Part shown: piece after piece, positions 5,609 through 13,349 of the stretch
Layout: every line of letters begins with the position of its first letter
Position numbering within the stretch: the stretch's first letter is position 1
Assembly (NCBI GenBank): GCA_903863935.1
Contig: CAIPDV010000062.1
Location: forward strand, 23,387-87,386
Direction of reading: 5' to 3'
Origin: an uncultured Bacteroidota bacterium
GTDB taxonomy: Bacteria; Bacteroidota; Bacteroidia; JABEUT01
Length of the DNA: 64,000 nucleotides
The notes under the pieces: model-generated
Database searches by the model: none
Seen by the model: only the letters and a program-made list of their open reading frames with translations
What the model was told of the DNA's origin: nothing
Translations under genes and position numbers: made by a program

Positions 5609-7606
5609 TTAAAAATCATACAATTTACTTCGGCTTACCATAGCTTTCTTCTTTAGTTTATCCAGATAATCAGGACTAAGCACATGTCCAAGTTGTTGAG
5701 ATATAAGTGCATAACGAATTGCGGCCGAATCATTATTAAGCGAATCACACACCACACTAAGATTATAGGCTGCCGGTTCCGACACCGTTTTATTATTGAA
5801 TGTCAGCACCATTTTAAAATCTTTTTCAGCGTCTTTCATATTATCAAGGCTGAATTTTGCCACACCCCTATAAAAATAGTAAAACGGATTCCCAGGCTGA
5901 AACTTAAGCAGAATTGCAAATCGCGCCTGCGCATCTTTAAAATGTCCCTGCTGAATCTCCCGCTCCCCTTCGCCATCATAATCTTTTTCGGCATCGGGGT
6001 TTAGTTGCAGGGCCGCCACATAATCTCGTATGGCGTTTGCCGAATCCCCCAGATTATATAGACAGGTAGATCGGTCCAGCAAAGTGCGGTAAATATTTCC
6101 ACCTTTATGCAACGAAGTATCATAAGCACCCAAGGCCTCCACATATTTGTTTTTATATTTCAGGATGGTGCCAAGGTGATCGTAATCTCTTGGATCGGCG
6201 GCGCGGGTGAGTGTGAGTATGCGGTAACATTTTTCAGCTTCATCATAACGGGCCGAATCCATATAATAATTCCCCAGCCATTTGTACGACAGCCAGGCCA
6301 TGTAAGGATATTTCTTTATAGCATCTGTATAGAGTGTTGCCGCATTGTGCCACACTTTGGTACGCTGATAACAGAGGTACGACAGCTCCACGGAAACCAA
6401 TGTCAGCAGCCCAATGACGGTTATTTTACTCGCCGGAACTTTGTCCATTATTTCGCTGATAAAGTATAGAATCATAAAGAACAATCCGAAGTAGGCAACA
6501 TAACAATATCGGTCTGCCATAATGGCCGTACCGCAGGAAATAAATTGTAAAATAAAAATCACATTCGCTATAAAGTACATGTACCCGAAAGCAACATACC
6601 GGAAATATTCCCGCTTAAATTTCCATGTGACGAACAGCGGAATACCAACAATAGCAATAGAAAGCACCGGAGCCCAGTAAAATATCCATTGGTACGAACC
6701 ATCGAGGAAATGGGCAGGGTAGGGGTAGAAGGTAGAAAGATGCGTAGGGTTGAAAAGTTTGGTTATGTACATTACAAATCCATACGATGCAAACATTATC
6801 CGCTCACCCAGACTCAGCACATTGAACGAGGCAATAGCACCCGTTGCATTTTGCCGGTAAACAGCATATCCCCCGCAGATAAGCGCAACAATTACAAACG
6901 GAATTTTATCGGTAATTACCTTCCATTGCCATTTACGATTCGCTAATAGGTCGATAGCCAGCAATGACCCCGGAAACACTACCGCCATTGGCTTTGAGAG
7001 GCACGATAAAATAAAACAAACAATGGTAAGCACATACCATTTAGCCTTGCTTCCGTCCAGATACCGAAGATAGGTAAGCAGCCCGAGGAAGTAGAAAAAC
7101 GCATACAGCACATCTTTGCGCTCTGCCAGCCAACTCACCGATTCCACATGCATAGGATGCACCCCAAACCACACCCCGCAAAACGCCGCAATAAATAACG
7201 ATCGGTCCTCTTTAAACTTTAGCCGCTTGCAAAGCCCCAACGCCAGTAGAAAAACCAGAAGCGAGTTAGCAATATGTATCAGTATGTTGGTAAGGTAATA
7301 GGTGCGCGGCTGCAGTTTGGCAAAGTGATAGTTCACCGCCAGGCTCAGCATTGTTAGCGGGTGATAGTTGTTCTTCGTAATGTCCTCCGTAAGCACCGCT
7401 TTCAGGTTTTCCGCCGAAAAACTTTTTATGTATTTGTCGTTGGTAACATACACATCGTCGTCCCAATTGGTAATCTGGTTATTGAGCGTGTACCGGAAAC
7501 TCACAAACGTTAGTATACAGATACCCGCCATAATGGCCCACTTCATCCAGGGGTAGCTTTTCTCTCCTGCTCTAACAGCACTATTTTTATTCCGGTCCGA
7601 TGCCAT
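5609..7606 (-). CDS. TMTC-like multi-pass membrane protein with C-terminal TPR repeats
   Basis: About 665 residues. The N-terminal two-thirds has around ten membrane segments and begins after one helix with NWDDDVYVTNDKYI and YHPLTMLSLAVNYHF, typical of the TMTC/PMT-like GT-C glycosyltransferase group; the early Asp pair matches the acidic site of that fold. The last 220 residues are four to five TPR repeats (for example AWLSYKWLGNYYMDSARYDEAEKCY). A role in glycosylating exported proteins or polymers is known for relatives and inferred here. I prefer the ATG at 7606 over one 20 codons upstream, because TACATTTG lies at 7622-7615 and the upstream part falls in a dispersed repeat. Confidence 0.8.
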   Translation of the reverse strand: MASDRNKNSAVRAGEKSYPWMKWAIMAGICILTFVSFRYTLNNQITNWDDDVYVTNDKYIKSFSAENLKAVLTEDITKNNYHPLTMLSLAVNYHFAKLQPRTYYLTNILIHIANSLLVFLLALGLCKRLKFKEDRSLFIAAFCGVWFGVHPMHVESVSWLAERKDVLYAFFYFLGLLTYLRYLDGSKAKWYVLTIVCFILSCLSKPMAVVFPGSLLAIDLLANRKWQWKVITDKIPFVIVALICGGYAVYRQNATGAIASFNVLSLGERIMFASYGFVMYITKLFNPTHLSTFYPYPAHFLDGSYQWIFYWAPVLSIAIVGIPLFVTWKFKREYFRYVAFGYMYFIANVIFILQFISCGTAIMADRYCYVAYFGLFFMILYFISEIMDKVPASKITVIGLLTLVSVELSYLCYQRTKVWHNAATLYTDAIKKYPYMAWLSYKWLGNYYMDSARYDEAEKCYRILTLTRAADPRDYDHLGTILKYKNKYVEALGAYDTSLHKGGNIYRTLLDRSTCLYNLGDSANAIRDYVAALQLNPDAEKDYDGEGEREIQQGHFKDAQARFAILLKFQPGNPFYYFYRGVAKFSLDNMKDAEKDFKMVLTFNNKTVSEPAAYNLSVVCDSLNNDSAAIRYALISQQLGHVLSPDYLDKLKKKAMVSRSKLYDF

Positions 7607-7640
7607 ACGTAGCGCAAATGTATTGAAAAAGGGAAATTCT

Positions 7641-7728
7641 ACGTCATTGCGGCTTTTGTTCGTCATTGCGAGGAACGAAGCAATCTCTATTCCTAATGCC
7701 TGCCTTTGTCATCCTGAATGAAACGAAA
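7641..7728. repeat. Dispersed GTCATTGCGAGGAACGAAG-type repeat
   Basis: CGTCATTGCGGCTTTTGTT, then CGTCATTGCGAGGAACGAAG with CAATCTCTATT, then GTCATCCTGAATGAAACGA. These phrases are familiar as intergenic repeats in many bacterial genomes. They extend the reading frame of the TMTC-like gene upstream by chance. Confidence 0.6.
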
Positions 7729-7757
7729 TAACCCTCCCCTAAAACTATTTTTTTTCG

Positions 7758-7765
7758 TACCTTTG
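7758..7765 (+). promoter_or_regulatory. -7 promoter box of a 39-codon ORF
   Basis: TACCTTTG is an exact TAnnTTTG match and ends 5 bp before the ATG at 7771, implying a leaderless or near-leaderless transcript. Confidence 0.55.
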
Positions 7766-7770
7766 TACTT

Positions 7771-7890
7771 ATGAAAACACTTGTAATAAATAATATAGAT
7801 AAGGCTTTGCTCAAATTAATGAAAGAGCGAAAGAAGGAGAGGCCGTTACCCGTGAAAAGTGCCTATAAAATCCTCAAGAAGCTAAAATAA
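7771..7890 (+). CDS. Very small basic protein (39 residues)
   Basis: The ORF begins MKTLVINNIDKALLKLMKER and is lysine- and arginine-rich, ending in TAA at 7888-7890. It has a well-placed promoter box, an ATG, and an amphipathic helix-like pattern, all of which favour a real small gene. It could be the remnant of an antitoxin or a stand-alone small peptide; no partner gene is next to it. The flanks are repeat-rich spacer, so decay of a larger locus is also possible. Confidence 0.4.
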   Translation: MKTLVINNIDKALLKLMKERKKERPLPVKSAYKILKKLK

Positions 7891-7945
7891 CTTTTTCCCA
7901 TTTTACTCATTTGGGCACATCCCCAAGCTATCGCAAGGGGTCAGG

Positions 7946-7974
7946 CTTTCCGCTGCTATCCCTCACGCGGAAAG
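7946..7974. repeat. Inverted repeat CTTTCCGC/GCGGAAAG
   Basis: An 8-bp perfect inverted repeat with a 13-nt spacer inside a GC-richer intergenic phrase. It has no T-run and is probably a dispersed palindromic repeat rather than a terminator. Confidence 0.5.
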
Positions 7975-8022
7975 ACTTTGTTATTTTAAATTAAATTCGC
8001 ACCTATTTAGAATATACAAATC

Positions 8023-8298
8023 GTGATGCCTAACTATATTAGAGACAAAAGATCGCCCAAGCCTAAGAATGAACTAGTTTCTAAGGTTATGAGTGCTAAT
8101 AAAAGTAAGGGAACAAAACCTGAACTTTTGTTTAGAAAAGCATTATGGGCTATAGGGCTAAGGGGATATCGTTGTAATTACAAGAAAGTACCAGGTCGGC
8201 CTGATGTTGCCTTTCCTAAAAAGAGGATTGCTATATTTATCAACGGATGCTTTTGGCATAGATGTCCTTACTGTGAACTATCTAGTTGCGGACCTTGA
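8023..8298 (+). pseudogene. vsr: Truncated very-short-patch-repair endonuclease (Vsr)
   Basis: Residues 1-85 match the Vsr family: SKVMSANKSKGTKPELLFRKALWAIGLRGYR, the PGRPDVAFPKKRIAIFINGC core with its catalytic Asp, and GCFWHRCPYC. Vsr nicks 5' of T in T:G mismatches arising at methylated cytosines. After CPYC the normal continuation (the P-K-x-N, FW and RD blocks to about 135-150 residues) is missing and the frame stops six residues later at 8298. The DNA beyond belongs to a Sau3AI-type endonuclease gene in another frame, so the 3' half was deleted. The start is GTG 8023 or ATG 8026. It is almost certainly non-functional. Confidence 0.85.
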
Positions 8299-9220
8299 CT
8301 ATATTTTTAAGATCATCAAACTTTGGAAATTTCCACCAACAGACTTAAAAATTATTGAAGATGACTGGCATAAGATAATTACAAAAATAAAAGCCGGCAA
8401 AGCACATGAAATATCGGAAGGTGATACTTTGTATTTAGGAGCGTGTACTAAAGGCGCAAATAAGTCTTCTTTAAGAAAGCAGCCATTCTCTGCTGAATTG
8501 GCAATGCAAAGGGCATTCTCTCTTAAGTCAAAATATCTGAACTTCATTATCCAGAAAAGTCTCCCGGCTGAACGAATTGTAAAGAATACTAATGAATATA
8601 AAAAGGGAGAATCTTTTGAAGACCTTGTTCTAAAAAAGTTTGCATCTTATTACGGTTTATCTGAAAAGGAGATCCTTAAAAAGTTAAAATTGCCGGATTC
8701 TGTTTCTAAAAGCAAAATATACATATTAGCTAAAGCGATCTTCGGAATAAAAAAAGATAAAATTGAAGAGTTTGAAAAAGCTGATATAGAAATGAAAACG
8801 ATTACTCTGGAACATTCAGGTTCATTGAAAGAAAGTATGTCTTTCAAACAAATTCAATACAAACAAATTGTTAATGAGAGTTGGGAAGAGTCCTACTGGT
8901 TCAATACTTTGACAAAACGGTTCTTGTTTGTAATATTTCAGAGGGATGATAAAGGTCAGGCAAGATTGAAAAAAGTAATCTTCTGGACCATGCCAGTAAA
9001 GGACTTGGATGTAGCAAACCAATTTTGGCTTGATACTAAAAAGAAAATAGCCGAGAATGATTTCAGCCATTTTATAAGAATATCGGATAATAGGATCTGT
9101 CATATACGCCCTAAGGGAGTTAATAGCAGGGATCTAATGGAAACGCCTGCTGGTACTATGGAAAAGAAAATGTGCTACTGGTTAAATTCTTCATATATAA
9201 AAGGCATTATTAATCAATAA
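8204..9220 (+). CDS. Sau3AI/MutH-type restriction endonuclease, C-terminal half only
   Basis: The homologous part begins near 8290 (IIKLWKFPPTDLKIIEDDWHKI) and runs through the hallmark KAGKAHEISEGDTLYLGACTKG to a MutH-fold domain with KADIEMKTITLEHSGSLKES. Full Sau3AI-type enzymes cleave GATC and are about 480-500 residues; their N-terminal catalytic MutH domain is absent here, leaving roughly 310 residues that correspond to the linker and the C-terminal, DNA-binding domain. The first 28 codons of the open frame are out-of-frame vsr sequence. No methyltransferase is adjacent. It is best read as a deletion remnant of a restriction-modification locus, although the open frame is intact and could still make a DNA-binding fragment. 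Confidence 0.8.
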   Translation: MLPFLKRGLLYLSTDAFGIDVLTVNYLVADLDYIFKIIKLWKFPPTDLKIIEDDWHKIITKIKAGKAHEISEGDTLYLGACTKGANKSSLRKQPFSAELAMQRAFSLKSKYLNFIIQKSLPAERIVKNTNEYKKGESFEDLVLKKFASYYGLSEKEILKKLKLPDSVSKSKIYILAKAIFGIKKDKIEEFEKADIEMKTITLEHSGSLKESMSFKQIQYKQIVNESWEESYWFNTLTKRFLFVIFQRDDKGQARLKKVIFWTMPVKDLDVANQFWLDTKKKIAENDFSHFIRISDNRICHIRPKGVNSRDLMETPAGTMEKKMCYWLNSSYIKGIINQ

Positions 9221-9292
9221 TAAAATTACCTACTAAGTTCAACTTAACGGGTATGTTGTAGCTTTAATATTTGCCAGTCGGACCTGTCCTAC

Positions 9293-9310
9293 CATTTATC
9301 GTCAGGGCTC
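9293..9310 (+). repeat. Left copy of an 18-bp direct repeat flanking fic
   Basis: CATTTATCGTCAGGGCTC; the same 18 bases occur at 10264-10281 on the other side of the fic gene. Confidence 0.75.
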
Positions 9311-9313
9311 GAA

Positions 9314-10108
9314 CTAAAAGGTCAATGCTTGAGGTAGCATAATTAAAAAGGGAATTGATTTTTGATAATCCAATTGCTCATAAAACATTCCCAATGCCGC
9401 CAGGTTTCCATAATAAGCATCTATATTTTTATAATAGTATTTTTCCGAAGCAATGTACCAGGCTTTTTCGCCCAATTTTTCAACAATAAACCATTTTTCC
9501 AGTAAGCGGGCGGCCCTGCCGTTGCCATCGTTAAAGGGATGAATATTTACAAATACCAAATGGATAAGCGAGGCATAATAAAACACTTCCTTTCTATTCA
9601 GGCTGGCATGTATCAGTTCGGTAATATCATTCCACAGTTTATCAAAATCAGCAGTTACCTTGCTCGCAGGTGCGGCCTCATATTGTATTCTCCCTGTTTT
9701 GTGTTCCATTACCAGCATGGCATTTTTCCGGCATGCCCCTCTGTCTTTTTCAGGTAGTAAATGGGTGGTTAAAAGTATATGCGCCTTATAAAAGTTATCT
9801 TTTGTAAGCTTTTCCTTTTGTGCAAACAGGTAGGCTTCAAACAAATCATTAGGCTTTTCGGTTAGGTTGGGCAGGTATTCCACATGCTGCATTTTATGCT
9901 GCACATAACTGTCTATTTCCATTGTTTCGCCTTCAATTTTTGAAGAAGATATAACAGATACAGAAGTGTAAAACTTAAAATTCTCAGCCGTAAAATTTTT
10001 CAACTGCAATTGTTGAAATGCCGCTTCCACATCCACCGCTATAGCTTGCTCATAGCTGCTGAACAGGTTTATATTTCCGGGAAGTATTTCAAATTGCATG
10101 TTTGGCAT
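9314..10108 (-). CDS. Fic-domain adenylyltransferase, class II with N-terminal inhibitory helix
   Basis: A 264-residue protein. The Fic motif HPFNDGNGRAAR starts at catalytic His190 and is complete, so AMP transfer to a target hydroxyl is chemically possible. Residues 55-60 (SSKIEG) match the inhibitory [S/T]xxxE[G/N] helix, with Glu59 expected to clamp the ATP site, as in class II Fic enzymes. The N-terminal Fic_N part (about 1-100) and C-terminal helices are present and length is typical. The target is unknown. The gene stands alone between 18-bp direct repeats in a decayed accessory region, so lateral arrival is likely. ATGs at 10108 and 10099 are both usable. Confidence 0.9.
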   Translation of the reverse strand: MPNMQFEILPGNINLFSSYEQAIAVDVEAAFQQLQLKNFTAENFKFYTSVSVISSSKIEGETMEIDSYVQHKMQHVEYLPNLTEKPNDLFEAYLFAQKEKLTKDNFYKAHILLTTHLLPEKDRGACRKNAMLVMEHKTGRIQYEAAPASKVTADFDKLWNDITELIHASLNRKEVFYYASLIHLVFVNIHPFNDGNGRAARLLEKWFIVEKLGEKAWYIASEKYYYKNIDAYYGNLAALGMFYEQLDYQKSIPFLIMLPQALTF

Positions 10109-10258
10109 GTAACCTATATTTTCAAGTATGTATTCAATTGTTCAGGGTAAAAATAAACAAAACAAAATATACAGAGGGGAATTCTATAATAAATCAATCG
10201 CCAGCCTTGTCCGCCGTAGCTTTAGCGAATGCAAGTAGTGAAGGAGGGTCTGGCTTGT

Positions 10259-10281
10259 CCTGACATTTATCGTCAGGGCTC
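10259..10281 (+). repeat. Right copy of the fic-flanking repeat, with hairpin
   Basis: CCTGAC-ATTTATC-GTCAGG is a 6-bp stem with a 7-nt loop, and 10264-10281 is the 18-bp direct repeat of 9293-9310. In the left copy one arm of the hairpin has decayed (CCTACC). Confidence 0.7.
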
Positions 10282-10507
10282 CGACACTAATTCGGTCCCA
10301 CTAAGTAGTGTCTTTTCTCCATTGCTAGCAATGGAATTTCAAATATTGAATTTTAATCTGTGAAATCTGTGGCATGGTTTTAATGACTAACTAAATCCTT
10401 GGTCAATGACTTGTTGAGAAACTGCATTTTGATGTTGTAACTTTACAGCATGAAACAAATTATGAGAATAAATCAGGTGCTTTTGGGTGTATTATTTTTA
10501 TTGTTTT

Positions 10508-10652
10508 ATTGCTTAGCATTGCAAAAAGCAATAGAATATTTTTCAAAATGCTTTAAATCAATATGTTGTAAAATTGAGTTTTATTGCTATCCATTGCAAA
10601 TTCATTGCTTTTCCATTGCTTTTCTATTGCTAAAACCATTGCTCTTTATTGG
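10508..10652. repeat. ATTGC array with 10-12 bp spacing
   Basis: ATTGC begins at 10508, 10518, 10583, 10593, 10604, 10615, 10626 and 10638, with ATTGG at 10648. Typical units are ATTGCTTTTCC and ATTGCAAATTC. In the main block the mean spacing is 10.8 bp. On the minus strand the unit reads GGAAAAGCAAT. Confidence 0.85.
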
Positions 10653-10835
10653 CAAAATCTGTGGCAGTTTTATTTCAGCTTCTTCTCAATCTGGGAATCC
10701 TCACCTGAAAGATTCCCGTCCGAATGGCATAGCCGGGCGGGCATACGGGCAGGTGTGGCATGTCTTTTCTCAGTGGTTAAACCTTCTAAATTATTTGCCG
10801 CACACTTGCCTCACATTTATAAGGCAAAAAAAATG

Positions 10836-10860
10836 TGTCAGTACCCCTCGGGCACTGACA
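10836..10860. repeat. Strong palindrome TGTCAGT...ACTGACA
   Basis: TGTCAGT-A-CCC-CTC-GGG-C-ACTGACA: a 7-bp stem, one A/C mismatch, 3 more pairs and a 3-nt loop. It is almost perfectly symmetric. Possible operator or terminator; no T-run follows. Confidence 0.55.
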
Positions 10861-11009
10861 TAAAAATAGGGCACTTAAAGTATAGATATTCAATTGTTTA
10901 TGGCGATATGTCACAAACTGTAAATTTTGATTTTACTGACATATTCGGGTTTTCGGTCCTCAAAAAAATTGCCCCAAAAAATGTCATGTTTACATTATCC
11001 CAAAGAGCC

Positions 11010-11017
11010 TATATTTG
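11010..11017 (+). promoter_or_regulatory. -7 promoter box of nuoEF
   Basis: TATATTTG, exact TAnnTTTG, about 64 bp before the nuoE start. The heptamer repeat at 11048-11080 would lie in the 5' untranslated region. Confidence 0.55.
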
Positions 11018-11047
11018 TCCCCTAATTAAAAGGTCGGGGATTTACCC

Positions 11048-11080
11048 CGGCAACTGATAACTGAAAACTGACCACTGATT
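11048..11080 (+). repeat. Period-7 repeat (ACTGAnn) ending at the nuoE start codon
   Basis: ACTGATA, ACTGAAA, ACTGACC, ACTGATT and then the nuoE ATG. The words are the same as those upstream of trpS and inside the NHL-repeat gene. Confidence 0.85.
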
Positions 11081-11614
11081 ATGAAATTCTCTGATGATGC
11101 GTTAGAACTGATAAGCCGGATAAAGAAGCGGTATCCCGAAGGCAAGCAGAAGTCGGCATTGCTGCCCGTGCTGCACCTTGCCCAGGCTGAGTTTGGCGGC
11201 TGGCTAAGCTCCGAAACCATGGATTATGTGGCATCGGTATTAAATATTTTACCGGTAGAGGTGTATGAAGTAGCCTCGTTTTACAGCATGTTCAACCTGT
11301 CGCCAGTAGGTAAGTGCGTGATAGAGGTATGCCGTACCGGGCCATGCTGGCTGCTCGGCGCAGAGGACCTTGTTAACCACTTAGAAAAGAAACTGAATAT
11401 AAAAGTCGGGGAAACCACGGCTGACGGCATGTTCACGCTTAAGACCGTTGAATGCCTTGCGGCATGCGGCACAGCACCCATCATACAAGTTGGTGAAACC
11501 TACCACGAAAATCTGAACATTGAAAAGGTGGATGCCATGCTGGATAACTACCGCAAAACCGTGAAAGAACCTATATCGCACTGGAGCAAGAAACATATTA
11601 CAAAGTCAAATTAG
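11081..11614 (+). CDS. nuoE: NADH-quinone oxidoreductase subunit E (24 kDa, 2Fe-2S)
   Basis: A 177-residue thioredoxin-fold subunit of the NADH-oxidising arm of complex I. Helical N-terminal domain (1-75), then the 2Fe-2S domain with ligands Cys84, Cys89, Cys125 and Cys129 (CRTGPC and CLAAC) in the normal spacing; length is normal. It passes electrons between NuoF and NuoG in the complex. nuoF follows after a 415-bp four-helix-bundle insertion whose left inverted repeat supplies the final Asn codon and the TAG stop, so the original C-terminus may have been altered by one or a few residues. No other nuo genes are near. Confidence 0.95.
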   Translation: MKFSDDALELISRIKKRYPEGKQKSALLPVLHLAQAEFGGWLSSETMDYVASVLNILPVEVYEVASFYSMFNLSPVGKCVIEVCRTGPCWLLGAEDLVNHLEKKLNIKVGETTADGMFTLKTVECLAACGTAPIIQVGETYHENLNIEKVDAMLDNYRKTVKEPISHWSKKHITKSN

Positions 11615-11639
11615 GAATTAAAAATTAGGAATTAGGAAT
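11609..11639 (+). repeat. Left 31-bp terminal inverted repeat of the four-helix element
   Basis: Built of 7-bp words ATTAGGA, ATTAAAA, ATTAGGA, ATTAGGA. It is a perfect inverted copy of 11993-12023. It contains the nuoE stop codon and ends inside the ATG of the four-helix gene. Confidence 0.95.
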
Positions 11640-12000
11640 GAAGACCGAGAATGTGATACAGGAAAAGAGTTATGCTTTTGCAATCCGTATTGTGAAATTA
11701 TACCGTTATCTTACCGGAGAAAAGAATGAATACGTCTTATCAAAACAAATTCTAAGAAGCGGAACATCAATTGGAGCAAATGTAGAAGAAGGGATTGGAG
11801 GACAATCTGAAAAGGATTTTTTTACTAAGTTAAATATTGCATATAAAGAGGCTCGTGAGACACATTATTGGTTACGGATACTTCGTGATACCAGTTACCT
11901 TTCTTCCAAAGAATCGAAAGATATTATTGATGATTGTAACGAAATAATGAAAATAATAGGTTCTATTATTAAAACAATGAAAATGAAATTCAATTCCTAA
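11638..12000 (+). CDS. Four-helix bundle protein (23S rRNA intervening-sequence protein family)
   Basis: A 120-residue helical protein with the family signatures: AFAIRIVKLYRYLTGEKNEYVLSKQILRSGTSIGANVEEG at residues 13-52 and the EARETHYWLRILRDTSYL block at 71-88. Relatives were first found in intervening sequences of 23S rRNA genes, and the fold is shared with Avd of diversity-generating retroelements; the molecular function is not established. The gene fills an element bounded by perfect 31-bp inverted repeats, with its start codon in the left repeat and its stop in the right one, wedged between nuoE and nuoF. Transcription would come from the nuo promoter. It is one of the clearest mobile-unit candidates in the window. 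Confidence 0.9.
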   Translation: MKTENVIQEKSYAFAIRIVKLYRYLTGEKNEYVLSKQILRSGTSIGANVEEGIGGQSEKDFFTKLNIAYKEARETHYWLRILRDTSYLSSKESKDIIDDCNEIMKIIGSIIKTMKMKFNS

Positions 12001-12023
12001 TTCCTAATTTTTAATTCCTAATT
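11993..12023 (-). repeat. Right 31-bp terminal inverted repeat of the four-helix element
   Basis: Exact reverse complement of 11609-11639. It contains the stop codon of the four-helix gene (11998-12000) and ends on the base before the nuoF ATG at 12024. Confidence 0.95.
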
Positions 12024-13349
12024 ATGAAATTGCTACTAAATAATATAAACGTACCGGGAATTGAGACCTACGATGTGTATCGCGCCAATGGCGGATATGC
12101 AAGCGTTGAGAAAGCACTCAAAATGAAACCCGACGATATTGTGGAAGAAGTTAAGAAGTCGGGGCTGAGAGGCCGTGGTGGAGCTGGTTTCCCGACGGGA
12201 ATGAAATGGAGCTTTATTGATAAGAAAACCACTAACCCGCATTACCTTGTCTGCAATGCAGATGAGAGCGAGCCGGGTACTTTCAAAGATCGTTACCTGA
12301 TGCAGAAACTCCCGCATCTGTTGATTGAAGGGATGATTGTATCGAGCTTTGCGCTGGATGCGCATGTGTCCTATATTTATATCCGTGGCGAGTTGTTGTA
12401 TGTGTATCATATCCTGGAAAAGGCTATAGCAGAGGCTTACAAGGCTGGCTGGCTTGGCAAAAATATTATGGGTACCGGCTACGACCTCGACCTGTATATG
12501 CAACCGGGCGGTGGTGCGTATATCTGTGGCGAAGAAACGGGACTGATTGAATCGCTGGAAGGCAAACGCGGAAACCCGCGCATGAAGCCGCCATTCCCTG
12601 CTATACAAGGCTTGTGGATGTGTCCTACTGTGGTGAACAACGTGGAAACCCTGGCAGCAGTGGTTCCTATCATGAATATGGGTGGGGAAGAATATGCAAA
12701 AATCGGAATCGGGAAAAGCACCGGTACCAAGCTTATCTCCGCCTGCGGACACCTGAACAAGCCCGGTGTGTATGAGATTGAGCTGGGTCTGCCTGTTGAA
12801 GAATTTATTTATTCAGAAGAATATTGCGGTGGTATTAAAAACGGAAAGAAGCTGAAAGCCGTGGTGGCAGGAGGCTCTTCGGTTCCAATACTTCCGGCCG
12901 ATTTAATTATAACAACTGCCAAAGGCGAAAAGCGTTTGATGAGCTACGAATCACTTGCTGATGGCGGCTTTGCGACTGGTACTATGTTGGGCTCCGGTGG
13001 CTTTATTGCCATGGATGAGACTACCAGCATCGTGAAAAACCTGTATAACTTCACCCGCTTCTATCATCATGAATCATGCGGACAGTGCAGCCCTTGCAGG
13101 GAAGGCACCGGATGGATGGAAAAAGTGCTTCACAAAATTCTGGATGGTCATGGCAAAATGAGCGACATAGATTTACTTTGGGATGTACAAAGCAAAATAG
13201 AAGGACGTACCATTTGTCCGCTGGGTGATGCTGCTGCATGGCCTGTAGCTGCTGCAATTCGCCACTTCCGTAAAGAGTTTGAAGAATACATTCAGAACCC
13301 GCAAAGCATAAAGAATGTTTCGTATTTAGACGAATTGGTAGAGGCGTAA
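12024..13349 (+). CDS. nuoF: NADH-quinone oxidoreductase subunit F (51 kDa, FMN, 4Fe-4S)
   Basis: A 441-residue subunit that binds NADH and FMN and starts electron flow into complex I. It carries the glycine-rich [15 protein letters not shown] motif (about residue 49), the [22 protein letters not shown] region (about 154-175), and the 4Fe-4S ligands in [15 protein letters not shown] (about 350-364) with the later Cys in [12 protein letters not shown]. Length is normal and all key residues are present. It starts on the first base after the right inverted repeat of the four-helix element. Its stop abuts the stop of the convergent NHL-repeat gene, so nuoG and later subunits are not downstream as usual. 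Confidence 0.96.
   Translation: MKLLLNNINVPGIETYDVYRANGGYASVEKALKMKPDDIVEEVKKSGLRGRGGAGFPTGMKWSFIDKKTTNPHYLVCNADESEPGTFKDRYLMQKLPHLLIEGMIVSSFALDAHVSYIYIRGELLYVYHILEKAIAEAYKAGWLGKNIMGTGYDLDLYMQPGGGAYICGEETGLIESLEGKRGNPRMKPPFPAIQGLWMCPTVVNNVETLAAVVPIMNMGGEEYAKIGIGKSTGTKLISACGHLNKPGVYEIELGLPVEEFIYSEEYCGGIKNGKKLKAVVAGGSSVPILPADLIITTAKGEKRLMSYESLADGGFATGTMLGSGGFIAMDETTSIVKNLYNFTRFYHHESCGQCSPCREGTGWMEKVLHKILDGHGKMSDIDLLWDVQSKIEGRTICPLGDAAAWPVAAAIRHFRKEFEEYIQNPQSIKNVSYLDELVEA

Larger units (their letters stand above)
10109..11009. other. Repeat-rich spacer without a convincing gene
   Basis: About 900 bp between fic and nuoE. It holds the right 18-bp repeat of the fic module, an array of ATTGC words (10508-10652), and a strong hairpin at 10836-10860. 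Open frames at 10450-10863 and 10584-11057 exist, but their products are Phe/Leu/Cys-rich strings dictated by the repeats and lack any domain, so I do not call them. It may be the scar of lost genes, possibly including other nuo genes. Confidence 0.6.

Noticed and set aside
8023..9220. Programmed frameshift joining vsr and the Sau3AI-type sequence into one protein
   Set aside because: The two families are never one protein in known systems, there is no slippery site evident, and both families lack exactly the portions expected from a deletion.
10450..11057. Two overlapping forward frames between fic and nuoE
   Set aside because: Products are Phe/Leu/Cys-rich strings dictated by the ATTGC array, without a domain or plausible start.
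12036..12752. 238-codon minus-strand frame inside nuoF
   Set aside because: Antisense shadow of a strongly conserved gene; composition (His, Arg, Cys, Phe rich) is not protein-like.
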